Shown here piece after piece: positions 1 to 12,214 of a DNA stretch of 64,000 nt. Made by a program: the position numbers and the translations under genes. The DNA comes from Burkholderia sp. GAS332 (GTDB lineage Bacteria > Pseudomonadota > Gammaproteobacteria > Burkholderiales > Burkholderiaceae). Where the stretch lies: assembly GCA_900142905.1 (NCBI GenBank), contig FSRV01000001.1:1860001-1924000 (forward strand). Reading direction: 5' to 3'. The notes below the pieces were generated by a model that saw nothing but the letters and a program-made list of their open reading frames with translations, had not been told where the DNA came from and ran no database searches. The stretch's first letter is position 1. Each line of letters opens with the position of its first letter.

Positions 1-486
1 CGCCGAATAGTCGCAGGCGAAGTTGCGCGCCGGGTCGCTATTGACGAAGTACGGCTGTGCGCCGGCCAGAATCGCCGCGCCTTCGTAGATTTGGTAGAAC
101 GGGTTCGGACAGAGTACGATCGCAGGCTGGCCGTCAGCATTGAGCTTGGGATCGATGACCGTTTGTGCGAGCGCGAAAAGCGCCTCGCGCGAACCCGACA
201 CCGGCAGCACCTGGGTGGCCGGATCGACCGGCGGCAGGTTGTAGCGCTGCGTGACCCATTTCGCGATCGACTCGCGCAGTGCCGGCGAACCGATGGTGGC
301 CGGATACGCCGACAAACCGCCGAGCGAGGCGATCACGGCGTCGCGAATCAGCGCGGGCGTGGGATGTTTCGGTTCGCCGATGCCAAAGCTGATGTGCGCG
401 AGGCCGGCGGGCGGCGTGACGTCCTTGAAAAGCGCACGCAGCTTTTCGAACGGATAGGGCTGAAGGGAGTCGAGTAGCGGGTTCAC
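1..486 (-). CDS. dapC: Succinyldiaminopimelate aminotransferase, N-terminal part (cut by window edge)
   Basis: PLP-dependent aminotransferase of the succinylase branch of lysine and diaminopimelate synthesis. I translated it by hand from a GTG at 486-484. The product begins VNPLLDSLQPYPFEKLRALF and continues with the fold type I N-terminal pattern: ISFGIGEPKHPTPALI, then SAYPATIGSPALRESIAKW, then a VLPVSGSREALFALAQ segment. The first 162 codons lie in the window and the PLP-lysine half lies off the left edge. In Burkholderia the gene is normally followed by dapD and dapE, which would be outside to the left. It is divergent from the EamA transporter gene. The GTG start fits the family N-terminus; no in-frame ATG lies close upstream. 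The alternative would be another class I aminotransferase, but the FEKLRALF and IGEPKHPTP signatures make DapC most likely. Confidence 0.9.
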   Translation of the reverse strand, partial: MNPLLDSLQPYPFEKLRALFKDVTPPAGLAHISFGIGEPKHPTPALIRDAVIASLGGLSAYPATIGSPALRESIAKWVTQRYNLPPVDPATQVLPVSGSREALFALAQTVIDPKLNADGQPAIVLCPNPFYQIYEGAAILAGAQPYFVNSDPARNFACDYSA

Positions 487-606
487 TGGGCGGATCGAGC
501 CTGATCGAAGAGGGGCGCAGACGGATGCAGGGAAATGCCGGGTACGCGCGCTGACGGCAAAACGCCTGAATGGCGTGAAAACGGCGGCAGCGGCGGCGAG
601 CGGATG

Positions 607-612
607 ATTATA
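607..612 (-). promoter_or_regulatory. Candidate -10 box for dapC
   Basis: The minus strand carries a perfect TATAAT here, about 120 bp upstream of the dapC GTG. I see no good -35 at the right distance, so this is only a candidate. It lies in the 395-bp gap between the divergent dapC and EamA genes; I found nothing else definite in that gap (487-881) beyond a GGGAG ribosome binding site just before the transporter start. Confidence 0.35.
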
Positions 613-881
613 GCGTGGCACGCCGCCGTTCGCGGGCCGCGTGGCGCGGCGCCAGGCGTTTGACGCGCGGCGCAACCCGCCAGGCGGCGCAGGCAATGCG
701 ACGCAGCGGGAACGACGCGAACCGCAGACGGTTCGCGCAAAAAAGAAGCAGGAGCAGCAATGTATGTAGCAGCAACGGAGACATCCGGACGATTCGGACG
801 AAGCGGGCGCAACAACGCCGCCGTCGGCAAACTCAGCAACATCGCCCGCAAAAGCAGCAACCGCCGCGGGAGTCTTACATC

Positions 882-1868
882 ATGACCAACTGGCTCCGCA
901 ATGGCTGGCCGACGCTCGCGATCATGCTGGGCGCCTCGGTATGGGGGATGATCTGGTACCCGCTGCGCATGCTCAATGCGCTCGGCGTGACCGGTACGGC
1001 CGCGAGCGCGCTCACGAGCGGCGCGGGTTGCCTGTTCGTCCTGCTGGTGCGCTATCGCGCGCTCAGGACCGTGCGTTGGCACTGGCTGCTGCCCGCTTTG
1101 GCGCTGGCCGCCGGCGTGACCAATCTCGGCTTCGTGTGGGGCTCGATCCACGGCGAGGTGATGCGCGTCCTGCTGTTGTTCTATCTCACCCCCGCCTGGA
1201 CCGCGCTCTTCGCGCACTTCATCCTGCACGAACGGCTGACCTGGGCGGGCGCGGGCCTTGCCGCGCTGTCGCTGGCCGGCGCGATGACCATGCTGTGGTC
1301 GCCGCAACTGGGCATGCCGGTGCCCGGCAACCTCGCGGAATGGGCCGGGTTGGCGGGCGGGATGGGCTTTGCGATGAGCAACGTGCTGATCCTCAAGACG
1401 AGCCGCGTGTTGCCAGAAATGAAACCGGAAATGCGCACCGCGACGATCTTCGGTGGCGCGGCGATTTTCAGCGCCTGTGCCTCGCTGTTCGAGGCGATGC
1501 CTGCACCGCCCACCGGCGCGCATCTCGGCACGGCCGCGCTACTAGTGCTCGGCCTCGGTTTTCTGCTCGCGTCGAACAATATGCTCGTGCAGTATGGGCT
1601 CGCACGCGTGCCGGCCAATCGGGCCTCGATCATCATGCTGTTCGAGATCGTGGTCACGGCCTTGTCCGCGTGGCTCTTCGCCGGCGAGACGCCGGGCCCG
1701 CGTGAATGGGCCGGTGGCGCGTGCATCGTGCTGGCGTCGGCACTTTCCAGTTGGGTGCACCGGACCAAGACCTTGCCGCCTGATCCGTCCAATCAGGATA
1801 CGGGGCTCGACGCGGATGACGATGCAGGCCGTAAGGACGCTAAGAACCGCTCACGTGCGATGGTATGA
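882..1868 (+). CDS. EamA/DMT-superfamily inner-membrane transporter
   Basis: Integral membrane protein of 328 residues with about ten hydrophobic segments, the size and pattern of the drug/metabolite transporter superfamily (two EamA repeats). The N-terminal repeat begins LAIMLGASVWGMIWYPLRML and the C-terminal repeat contains ASIIMLFEIVVTALSAWLFA followed by GETPGPREWAGGACIVLAS, a typical end-of-EamA motif. The reading frame is open back to 615, but the upstream part is arginine-rich and non-hydrophobic. The ATG at 882 follows GGGAG and puts the first membrane segment near the N-terminus. The substrate is unknown; the family covers amino acids, nucleosides and metabolite efflux. It is divergent from dapC and 150 bp upstream of smc. 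Confidence 0.88.
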   Translation: MTNWLRNGWPTLAIMLGASVWGMIWYPLRMLNALGVTGTAASALTSGAGCLFVLLVRYRALRTVRWHWLLPALALAAGVTNLGFVWGSIHGEVMRVLLLFYLTPAWTALFAHFILHERLTWAGAGLAALSLAGAMTMLWSPQLGMPVPGNLAEWAGLAGGMGFAMSNVLILKTSRVLPEMKPEMRTATIFGGAAIFSACASLFEAMPAPPTGAHLGTAALLVLGLGFLLASNNMLVQYGLARVPANRASIIMLFEIVVTALSAWLFAGETPGPREWAGGACIVLASALSSWVHRTKTLPPDPSNQDTGLDADDDAGRKDAKNRSRAMV

Positions 1869-2018
1869 TTGCCCCTCATTAGCCTGGCGCACGCTTCACC
1901 GCGTGCGATTGGCGCCCGTGTCGCGAGGGTTCGCGGGCTGTTTCGCTGCATTGGCGAACGGCTGGCGCGGCCCTCACGAGCCACCTTTTATTTTCCCTTT
2001 TCAAACAGCGAAATCGCC

Positions 2019-5000
2019 GTGCGTCTGACCTCGATCAAACTCGCTGGCTTCAAGTCATTCGTCGATCCCACGCATTTCCAGGTCCCGGGCCAGCTTGTTG
2101 GCGTGGTCGGACCGAATGGGTGCGGCAAGTCCAACATCATCGACGCCGTGCGCTGGGTGCTCGGCGAATCGCGCGCTTCCGAGCTGCGCGGCGAGTCGAT
2201 GCAGGACGTGATCTTCAATGGCTCGACCGCGCGCAAGCCGGGTAGCCGCGCCAGCGTCGAACTCGTGTTCGACAACGCCGACGGCCGTGCCGCCGGGCAG
2301 TGGGGGCAGTATGCCGAAATCGCCGTCAAGCGCGTGCTCACGCGCGACGGCACCTCGAGCTACTACATCAACAACCTGCCGGCGCGCCGCCGCGACATTC
2401 AGGACATCTTCCTCGGCACCGGCCTCGGGCCGCGTGCCTACGCGATCATCGGGCAGGGCATGATCGCGCGCCTGATCGAGGCGAAACCGGAAGAACTGCG
2501 CGTGTTCCTCGAAGAGGCCGCGGGCGTGTCGAAGTACAAGGAACGCCGCCGCGAAACCGAGAACCGCCTGCACGATACCCGCGAGAATCTGATTCGCGTC
2601 GAAGACATCGTCCGCGAACTCAGTGCGAACCTCGAGAAGCTCGAGGCGCAGGCGATCGTCGCGACCAAGTACAAGGATTTGCAGGCCGACGGCGAAGAGA
2701 AGCAGCGTCTGTTGTGGCTGTTGCGCAAGAACGAAGCCGGCGGCGAGCAGGAACGCCAGCAACGCGCGATCGAACAGGCGCAGATCGACCTCGAAGCGCA
2801 AACCGCGAAGCTGCGCGAAGTCGAAGCGCAACTCGAAACGCTGCGCGTCGCGCATTACTCTGCCAGCGACGCGATGCAGGGTGCGCAAGGGGCGCTGTAC
2901 GAGGCGAATGCCGAGGTCAGCCGCCTCGAGGCCGAGATCAAGTTCATCGTCGAGTCGCGTAACCGCGTGCAGGCGCAGATCGCGGCATTGACCGCGCAGC
3001 GTGAGCAGTGGCAGTCGCAAGCCCAGAAGGCGCAAGACGATCTCGAAGACGCTGAAGAACAACTGGCCGTCGCCGAAGAAAAGGCCGCGCTGGCCGAAGA
3101 CGAAGCCGCCGCCAAGCATGATGCGATGCCTGCGCTCGAGGCCCGCTGGCGCGATGCGCAGACCGAACTGAACGCCGAGCGCGGCGGTATCGCGCAGACT
3201 GAACAGGCACTCAAGCTCGAAGCGGCGCATCAGCGCAATGCCGATCAGCAATTGCAGCAGTTGCAGCAGCGTCACGAGCGGCTGAAGTCGGAAGCGGGCG
3301 GTCTGGATGCCCCTGACGAAGCGCAGCTCGAAGACTTGCGCATGCAGCTCGCCGAGAACGAAGAAATCCTGCATGACGCGCAAACGCGCCTCGCCGACGC
3401 GCAGGAAACCCTGCCGCGTCTCGATGGCGAACGACGCGCTGCCCAGGAGCGTGTGCAGGCGGAAAGCGCACAGATTCATCAGCTTGACGCACGCCTTGCC
3501 GCGCTCAAGCAACTGCAGGAAAACGTCCAGACCGAAGGCAAGATCCAGCCGTGGCTCGAAAAGCACGAGCTGAACGGCTTGCCGCGCCTGTGGAAGAAGC
3601 TGCACGTCGAAGCCGGCTGGGAAGCCGCGCTCGAAGCGGTGCTGCGTGAGCGGCTCGCCGCGCTGGAAGTGTCGAACCTCGACTGGGTCAAGGCGTTCGC
3701 CACCGATGCGCCGCCCGCCAAGCTCGCGTTCTACGCCCCGCCGGCCGCCGGTCAGCCGGCCGCTACGCCGCCGGCTTTGCGTCCGCTGCTGTCGCTGGTT
3801 CGTATCGACGACGCTGGCATCCGTGCCGTGCTGAACGATTGGCTCGGCCTCGCCTTCGTTGCTGACGATATGCAACAGGCGTTGGCCATGCGCTCGCAAC
3901 TGCCGGAAGGCGGTTCGTTCGTCGTCAAGGCTGGCCACGTCGTGACGCGTGTCGGCGTCCAGTTGTATGCCGCCGATTCCGAACAGGCCGGCATGCTGGC
4001 CCGTCAGCAGGAAATCGAAAACCTGGGCCGTCAGGTGCGTGCGCAAGCCTTGCTCGCCGATGAAGCGAAGGCCGCGGCGATCCGCGCCGAAGCCGCGCAT
4101 ACGCAAGCCGCGCAAGCGTTGACCGATGTACGTCAGCAGTCGGAGCGCGCGACGCAACGCGTGCACGCCTTGCAGATGGATGTGCTCAAGCTCGCGCAGG
4201 CGCATGAGCGCTACACGCAGCGCAGCACGCAAATCCGCGAAGAGCTCGCAGAAATCACCGCGCAGATCGAAGAGCAGCGCGCCTTGCGTGGCGAATCGGA
4301 AGCGAACTTCGAGCGTCACGACTCCGAACTCGCCGAATTGCAGGCGCGTTTCGAAGATCACCAAATGGCCTTCGAAGCACTCGACGAAGCGCTCACCGCC
4401 GCGCGCGCCCAATCGCGCGATCTCGATCGGGCCGCCACCGATGCACGCTTCGCCGCTCGCAACATGGCGAACCGCATCGAAGAATTGAAGCGCAGCATTC
4501 AGGTCTCACACGAGCAGAGCGAGCGCGTCGCCGCGTCGCTGGAAGATGCGCGCGCCGAGCTGGAAACGATCAACGAGCAAACCGCGCACACCGGTTTGCA
4601 GGACGCGCTCGATATCCGCGCGGTCAAGGAAGAAGCGCTGCACGCTGCGCGCCTCGAACTGGACGATCTGACCGCCAAGCTGCGTGCCGCTGACGAAACC
4701 CGTTTGACCGCCGAGCGTGCGCTGCAACCGCTGCGCGACCGTATCAACGAATTGCAGTTGAAGGAACAGGCCGCGCGCCTGAACGGCGAGCAGTTCATTG
4801 AGCAACTGGCCGCGGCCGGCGTCGATGAAGCCGAGTTGCAGGCCAAGCTCACGCCGGACATGAAGCCGTCCTACCTGCAAGGCGAAGTCACGCGCATCAA
4901 CAACGCGATCACGGCGCTCGGGCCGGTCAACATGGCCGCGCTGGACGAACTGAAGGCGGCGAGCGAGCGCAAAACGTTCCTCGATTCGCAATCGGCCGAC

Positions 5001-5537
5001 CTGAACAACGCGATCGAAACGCTGGAAGACGCAATCCGCAAGATCGACGGTGAAACACGCACCTTGCTGCAAGGCACCTTCGACGAAGTGAACCGTCATT
5101 TCGGCGAGCTGTTCCCGCGTCTGTTTGGCGGTGGCCAGGCCAAGCTGATCATGACCGGCGACGAAATTCTCGACGCCGGCGTGCAGGTGATGGCGCAACC
5201 GCCGGGCAAGAAGAATTCGACGATTCACCTGCTGTCGGGCGGCGAGAAGGCCTTGACCGCCACCGCACTGGTGTTCGCAATGTTCCAGCTGAATCCCGCG
5301 CCGTTCTGTCTGCTCGACGAAGTGGACGCGCCGCTCGACGACGCCAACACGGAACGCTTCGCGAACCTCGTGCGCGCGATGTCGGACAAGACGCAGTTCC
5401 TGTTCATTTCGCACAACAAGATCGCGATGGAAATGGCGCAGCAACTGATCGGCGTGACCATGCAGGAGCAGGGCGTGTCGCGGATCGTTGCCGTCGACAT
5501 GGAAACGGCTGCGGGTTTCGCCCAGAATATCGTTTAA
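2019..5537 (+). CDS. smc: Chromosome segregation protein SMC
   Basis: SMC ATPase of 1172 residues that forms a ring-shaped dimer with ScpA and ScpB and organises newly replicated origins. The N-terminal head has Walker A GPNGCGKS at about residues 31-38. Long charged coiled coils run from about 170 to 500 and from about 670 to 1000, flanking a hinge near 520-660 (around LPRLWKKLHVEAGWEAALEA). The C-terminal head has the ABC signature LSGGEKALTATAL near 1070 and Walker B CLLDEVDAPLDDAN near 1095. The frame is open back to 1869, but the GTG at 2019 gives VRLTSIKLAGFKSFVDPT, the canonical SMC start. It leads the smc-zipA-ligA-def group. MukB is excluded by the hinge and signature sequences. Confidence 0.98.
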   Translation: MRLTSIKLAGFKSFVDPTHFQVPGQLVGVVGPNGCGKSNIIDAVRWVLGESRASELRGESMQDVIFNGSTARKPGSRASVELVFDNADGRAAGQWGQYAEIAVKRVLTRDGTSSYYINNLPARRRDIQDIFLGTGLGPRAYAIIGQGMIARLIEAKPEELRVFLEEAAGVSKYKERRRETENRLHDTRENLIRVEDIVRELSANLEKLEAQAIVATKYKDLQADGEEKQRLLWLLRKNEAGGEQERQQRAIEQAQIDLEAQTAKLREVEAQLETLRVAHYSASDAMQGAQGALYEANAEVSRLEAEIKFIVESRNRVQAQIAALTAQREQWQSQAQKAQDDLEDAEEQLAVAEEKAALAEDEAAAKHDAMPALEARWRDAQTELNAERGGIAQTEQALKLEAAHQRNADQQLQQLQQRHERLKSEAGGLDAPDEAQLEDLRMQLAENEEILHDAQTRLADAQETLPRLDGERRAAQERVQAESAQIHQLDARLAALKQLQENVQTEGKIQPWLEKHELNGLPRLWKKLHVEAGWEAALEAVLRERLAALEVSNLDWVKAFATDAPPAKLAFYAPPAAGQPAATPPALRPLLSLVRIDDAGIRAVLNDWLGLAFVADDMQQALAMRSQLPEGGSFVVKAGHVVTRVGVQLYAADSEQAGMLARQQEIENLGRQVRAQALLADEAKAAAIRAEAAHTQAAQALTDVRQQSERATQRVHALQMDVLKLAQAHERYTQRSTQIREELAEITAQIEEQRALRGESEANFERHDSELAELQARFEDHQMAFEALDEALTAARAQSRDLDRAATDARFAARNMANRIEELKRSIQVSHEQSERVAASLEDARAELETINEQTAHTGLQDALDIRAVKEEALHAARLELDDLTAKLRAADETRLTAERALQPLRDRINELQLKEQAARLNGEQFIEQLAAAGVDEAELQAKLTPDMKPSYLQGEVTRINNAITALGPVNMAALDELKAASERKTFLDSQSADLNNAIETLEDAIRKIDGETRTLLQGTFDEVNRHFGELFPRLFGGGQAKLIMTGDEILDAGVQVMAQPPGKKNSTIHLLSGGEKALTATALVFAMFQLNPAPFCLLDEVDAPLDDANTERFANLVRAMSDKTQFLFISHNKIAMEMAQQLIGVTMQEQGVSRIVAVDMETAAGFAQNIV

Positions 5538-5654
5538 GTTTACGTTTGAGTTGATCATCGCGGGCGCCCGCGTTCAGCGCAGCGGCCAGCGGCCGCGCGA
5601 CACATGGGGTGGGCGCATAGCCGCGCAGACAGAAGAATTGCTGATGGAGCATGC

Positions 5655-6914
5655 ATGGACGAGTTGACACTCGGTTTGATCGGCGCGGGTGCCGTGGTGG
5701 TCGGGGGCGTGGTCGTGTACAACGCATGGCAAGGCGCCAAGGTGCGCCGCAAGATGCCGCGTCCAATGCCGGCCGATACCGCCGAAAGTTTCGCGCGGGA
5801 CGATCAGGAGGAGCAGAGCCCGTTTATCGAACCGGCCCGGCCGACCACGCGGCGGGAGCCGGTAGTGGGTTCAGACTCTGCGGCGGAAACTGCGGCGGCG
5901 CGCGTCGAGCCGACTTTTGGCACAGCAGCCGCGCCGCTCGATACGCCGGCCGATATCCAGGCTGAGACGACAACGCCGAACGGTTATCCGGAAGCCGAGG
6001 GCATTGCTGAAGCCGAAGCTGAAGGCGGCCACGCGGCGAAAGCCGGTGAACCGGTCGAGCCGATCCTGCCCGCTGCCACGACGATTTCGTCGGCGCCGCC
6101 GGCTATCGTCGACCGCCGCATCGATTGCATCGTGCCGATCCGTTTGAACGGCCCGGTGGCTGGCGACAAGGTGATTCCGCTCGCACAGCGTCTGCGCCGC
6201 GCCGGCAGCAAGCCGGTGCATATCGAGGGCAAGCTCGAAGGCGGCGCGTGGGAATTGCTGCAAAACGGCGCGCGCTATGAAGAGCTGCGCGCGGCCGCGC
6301 AATTGGCCAATCGGAGTGGCGCGCTCAACGAACTGGAATTCTCGGAGTTCGTGACCGGCGTGCAGCAGTTCGCCGATGCGCTCGACGCGGCACCGGAATT
6401 CCCCGATATGCTCGAAACGGTCGCGATGGCGCGCGAACTCGACGGGTTCGCCGCGCAGTGCGATGCGCAACTGTCGATCAACGTCCTGTCCGACGGGGCG
6501 CCGTGGTCGGCCAATTATGTCCAGGCGATCGCGTCGCAGGACGGTTTGCTGCTCTCGCGCGACGGCACGCGTTTCGTCAAGCTCGACGCGAAGCAGAGCC
6601 CCGTGTTCATGCTGCAATTCGGCGACACCAATTTCCTGCGCGACGACCTGACCTACAAGGGCGGCCAGATGATCACGCTGGTGCTCGACGTGCCGGTCGC
6701 GGACGAAGACATCCTGCCGTTCCGCCTGATGTGCGATTACGCGAAATCGCTGGCCGAGCGGATTGGCGGACGGGTGGTCGACGACGGGCGCCGTCCGCTG
6801 CCGGAAACCGCGCTGCTGGCGATCGAAAAGCAGTTGATGACGCTCTACGCGAAGCTCGAACAGGCGGGTATTCCGGCGGGTTCGCCCGCCACCCGGCGTT
6901 TGTTCAGCCAATAA
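5655..6914 (+). CDS. zipA: Cell division protein ZipA
   Basis: Inner-membrane protein that tethers and bundles FtsZ at the division ring. The 419-residue product has one N-terminal membrane anchor (residues about 4-25, LTLGLIGAGAVVVGGVVVYN). A basic stretch follows, then an acidic, Pro/Ala/Glu-rich linker to about residue 145. The rest contains the C-terminal FtsZ-binding domain, roughly residues 255-405, recognisable from INVLSDGAPW, VFMLQFGDTNFL and GGQMITLVLDVP. The ATG at 5655 is chosen because it places the anchor at the N-terminus. The smc-zipA-ligA order is the usual one in Burkholderiales. The linker is poorly conserved, as in all ZipA proteins, so identification rests on architecture and neighbours. 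Confidence 0.93.
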   Translation: MDELTLGLIGAGAVVVGGVVVYNAWQGAKVRRKMPRPMPADTAESFARDDQEEQSPFIEPARPTTRREPVVGSDSAAETAAARVEPTFGTAAAPLDTPADIQAETTTPNGYPEAEGIAEAEAEGGHAAKAGEPVEPILPAATTISSAPPAIVDRRIDCIVPIRLNGPVAGDKVIPLAQRLRRAGSKPVHIEGKLEGGAWELLQNGARYEELRAAAQLANRSGALNELEFSEFVTGVQQFADALDAAPEFPDMLETVAMARELDGFAAQCDAQLSINVLSDGAPWSANYVQAIASQDGLLLSRDGTRFVKLDAKQSPVFMLQFGDTNFLRDDLTYKGGQMITLVLDVPVADEDILPFRLMCDYAKSLAERIGGRVVDDGRRPLPETALLAIEKQLMTLYAKLEQAGIPAGSPATRRLFSQ

Positions 6915-7135
6915 CAGCACTGTTTTTTGCAGGACTCGACGGCCGCACGATGTGCGGCCGTTGGCGTTTGGGGCAGTGCTTCACGCTGTGCCTCAGTGGT
7001 GGCCTCGTGTGACCTCCAGGGTCGTGCTTCACTGGGCAATTCGAGCCGTGCTGCATCTGGCGTTTCACGCAACGCTTTCAGTGGCCGTCTCGCGGCAATA
7101 ACGAACGTACGAAACTGGCCATTCGGCCGATGTAA

Positions 7136-9792
<2,657 letters not shown>

Positions 9793-9843
9793 CGCCGCAT
9801 CCTGGCCCGCGGTGCACGCATTGTCGCGTGCGCCGGCGGCATA

Positions 9844-9873
9844 AAAAAACCCACGTTTTCACGTGGGTTTTTT
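9844..9873. terminator. Bidirectional intrinsic terminator between def and rluB
   Basis: A perfect 12-bp stem (AAAAAACCCACG paired with CGTGGGTTTTTT) with a 6-base loop. The A and T tracts on either side let it work in both directions, for the convergent genes def and rluB. Confidence 0.9.
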
Positions 9874-9937
9874 GTTCGGCGCGCGTCACGGTGCGGGCAC
9901 CGTGAGTCTTTCGCTGTTGAGCGTCAAGCCCGCGGCG

Positions 9938-12208
9938 TCAAAACGACTCGTCCGCCGACAGATAGCGCCATTGGCCCGGCGGCAGTGCACCCAGCATCAC
10001 CTGACCCATCCGCACGCGCTTCAGGCCGATCACTTCGAGGCCGACCAGCTCGCACATCCGGCGGATCTGACGCTTCTTGCCTTCGCGCAGCACGAAACGT
10101 AGTTGCTCGCCGTTTTGCCAATTGACCTGTGCCGGTTTCAGCGGCACGTCGTCGAGCGAGAGGCCGTGGCACAAGAGCGCGAGGCTTTCCGGCGGGAAGT
10201 GGCTTTCGACGTCGGTGGTGTGCTCGCCGAACGACACGCGCACGAGATACTCCTTGTCGATCTCCGAATGGCCGCCGATCAACTGCTTGGCGATGCGGCC
10301 GTCCTGCGTCAGCACCAGCAAGCCTGTCGAATCGATGTCGAGGCGCCCGGCCGGTGCGAGCTGGCGCAGATGCGAGACCGAGAAGCGGATGTCAGAACTG
10401 TCGCCTTCCCAGCGGTTTTCCGGCGTGACCAGCGTGATCGCCGGTTGATAGCCGTCTTCCGCCTGACCCGATACCAGGCCCACGGGCTTGTGGATCAGGA
10501 CCGTCACCTGGCTCGCTTGCGCGGCTTCGGCGGCCGGGTCGATCTCGATACGCTGGTCCGGACGAACCTTGGTGCCGAGCGTGTCGATCCGCTCGCCGTC
10601 GACCAGCACCCAGCCTTTTTCGATCCACTCGTCGGCTTCGCGGCGTGAGCACAGGCCGAGTTCCGACATCAGCTTGGACAGGCGCAGCGTGCCCGGCGCG
10701 TCTTCGTAATCGCGGCGCGGTGTGCGCGGCGCGGCATCGGCGTCGTGTTCGGCTCTGGCTGCATGCGCCGGGCCGCGCGGCTTGTCGGCGTGAGCGGGGC
10801 GGGTGTCATCGCCAAAGCGGCGGCCAGCGGCCGGGAGTGCCTTGTCGAAGCTGCGAGCAGGGCGTTCGCCCCGGTCACTACGTTCGCTACGATCGCCGGC
10901 ACGCGCCGGACGATCGCCGAATTCCCGCTTGGCCGGTGCGCGTTCGCCGCGGTCGTCGCGCGGTGCGCGCGCCGGACGGTCCGTGCGGTCACCGTAGCCG
11001 CTTTTGACGGGCTTCGCGAAAGTGCGCTCGCCACGCTCGGACGAACCACGCTCGCCTTCAAAACGGCGCGGTGCGCTGTCGCTGCGCGGCCCGCGTTCGC
11101 CTCCACGGCGTTCCTGCGGGGCGCCACGGTCGCTGCCGAAACGGGGGCGATCCGAGGCGTCGCGCGCCGGGCGCTCGCCACGCGGTCCGCCTTCCGACGG
11201 ACGGCCTGCGCCCGGACGCGGACCACTGAATGAGCGGCGTTCGCCGTCGTCACGGCGCGGGGCGCGGCTGCCTTCGAAACTGCGGGGAGCGCGTTCGCTG
11301 CGATCTGCGCCGCCTTCGAAGCGGCGGGGTGCGCCTTGGCTGCGTTCGCCGTCAGCGCGACGCGGAGCACGTTCGCTGCGATCGCCACTACCTTCAAACT
11401 TGCGGGGCGCACGCTCACCATCGTCACGACGGGGACCACGGTCGCCGCCGCCTTCAAATCGGCGCGGCGCGCCTTGGCTACGTTCGCCGTCAGCGCGACG
11501 CGGAGCGCGTTCGCTACGATCGCCACTGCCTTCAAACCTACGGGGCGCACGCTCACCAACATCACGACGCGGACCGCGGTCACCGCCGCCTTCAAACCGG
11601 CGGGGTGCGCCTTGAGGGCGCTCACCGTCAGCGCGACGCGGAGCGCGTTCGCTACGATCGGCACCACCTTCAAACCTACGGGGCGCACGCTCACCGTCGT
11701 CCCGACGCGGTGCGCGGTCACCGCCTTCAAACCGGCGCGGTGCGCCTTGAGGGCGTTCACCGTCAGCACGGCGCGGAGCACGTTCGCTACGATCGCCGCC
11801 ACCTTCGAACTTACGGGGCGCACGAGCGCCTTCGTCCCGACGGGGCGCACGATCGCCGCTACCTTCGAAGCGTCGCGGCGCACCGCCGGCCCCTTCGCGG
11901 CGCGGCGGACGATCCGACGGTGCCCGGCGCGCAGCGCCTGCACCCCCTGCATCCCGCTCGCGGGAAAACGATCCTTCAGCCCGTGGCGCACGCGCACCGG
12001 CGCCCGCCGGCTTACCTGCACCCGCCGGACGCTTGCCGCTACCCGCTGCGGCGCCTTCACCCCGCGCCCCGTTAAACCCAGCCGTCGGCGTAGACGGCCT
12101 TGGCCCGGTCGGACGTGTCGGCTTACGTGCCGAGGTGCTTCCGGTACGGACAGGGGCGCGTTCGGACGAAGCCGGCCGCGGGTGCTTGGCTGTTAATTTG
12201 ACTCGCAT
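9938..12208 (-). CDS. rluB: 23S rRNA pseudouridine synthase RluB with long repetitive basic N-terminus
   Basis: The C-terminal ~250 residues are a standard RsuA/RluB enzyme, which makes the pseudouridine at position 2605 (E. coli numbering) of 23S rRNA. An S4 RNA-binding domain (RLSKLMSELGLCSRREADEW...) is followed by the catalytic domain with the active-site aspartate in GRLDIDSTGLLVLTQDG. Ahead of this lie about 500 residues of Arg/Gly/Glu/Pro-rich low-complexity sequence, including tandem 46-residue repeats. The extension is presumably disordered and RNA-binding. E. coli RluB is only about 290 residues, with its basic tail at the other end. The gene starts 6 bp after glnD, so it is probably co-transcribed from map and glnD. 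Confidence 0.93.
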   Translation of the reverse strand: MRVKLTAKHPRPASSERAPVRTGSTSARKPTRPTGPRPSTPTAGFNGARGEGAAAGSGKRPAGAGKPAGAGARAPRAEGSFSRERDAGGAGAARRAPSDRPPRREGAGGAPRRFEGSGDRAPRRDEGARAPRKFEGGGDRSERAPRRADGERPQGAPRRFEGGDRAPRRDDGERAPRRFEGGADRSERAPRRADGERPQGAPRRFEGGGDRGPRRDVGERAPRRFEGSGDRSERAPRRADGERSQGAPRRFEGGGDRGPRRDDGERAPRKFEGSGDRSERAPRRADGERSQGAPRRFEGGADRSERAPRSFEGSRAPRRDDGERRSFSGPRPGAGRPSEGGPRGERPARDASDRPRFGSDRGAPQERRGGERGPRSDSAPRRFEGERGSSERGERTFAKPVKSGYGDRTDRPARAPRDDRGERAPAKREFGDRPARAGDRSERSDRGERPARSFDKALPAAGRRFGDDTRPAHADKPRGPAHAARAEHDADAAPRTPRRDYEDAPGTLRLSKLMSELGLCSRREADEWIEKGWVLVDGERIDTLGTKVRPDQRIEIDPAAEAAQASQVTVLIHKPVGLVSGQAEDGYQPAITLVTPENRWEGDSSDIRFSVSHLRQLAPAGRLDIDSTGLLVLTQDGRIAKQLIGGHSEIDKEYLVRVSFGEHTTDVESHFPPESLALLCHGLSLDDVPLKPAQVNWQNGEQLRFVLREGKKRQIRRMCELVGLEVIGLKRVRMGQVMLGALPPGQWRYLSADESF
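11291..11779 (-). repeat. In-frame tandem repeat within rluB (three ~138-bp units plus a partial)
   Basis: Residues 144-188, 189-234, 235-280 and 281-306 (partial) of RluB repeat the same module. It begins APRRADGERPQGAPRRFEGG, continues with DRGPRRDDGERAP(R/K)(R/K)FEG and ends DRSER. Units are 45, 46, 46 and 26 residues, and near-identical at DNA level as well. This is a coding minisatellite that could vary in copy number between strains. Confidence 0.9.
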
Positions 12209-12214
12209 GAAATC

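Noticed and set aside
615-881. Upstream extension of the first EamA gene
   Set aside because: The added 89 residues are Arg/Gln-rich and would put a charged tail before the first membrane helix. The ATG at 882 has a ribosome binding site.
2055-4412. 785-codon open frame antisense to smc
   Set aside because: It is a GC-rich shadow of smc. The translation is low-complexity with no domain, and smc has full motifs and codon use.
11230-12196. Repeats at 11.3-11.8 kb considered as a CRISPR array, and plus-strand Thr/Ala-rich ORFs there considered as genes
   Set aside because: Units are 135-138 bp, contiguous and in frame with rluB, with no spacers. The plus-strand ORFs are mirror images of the rluB repeats.
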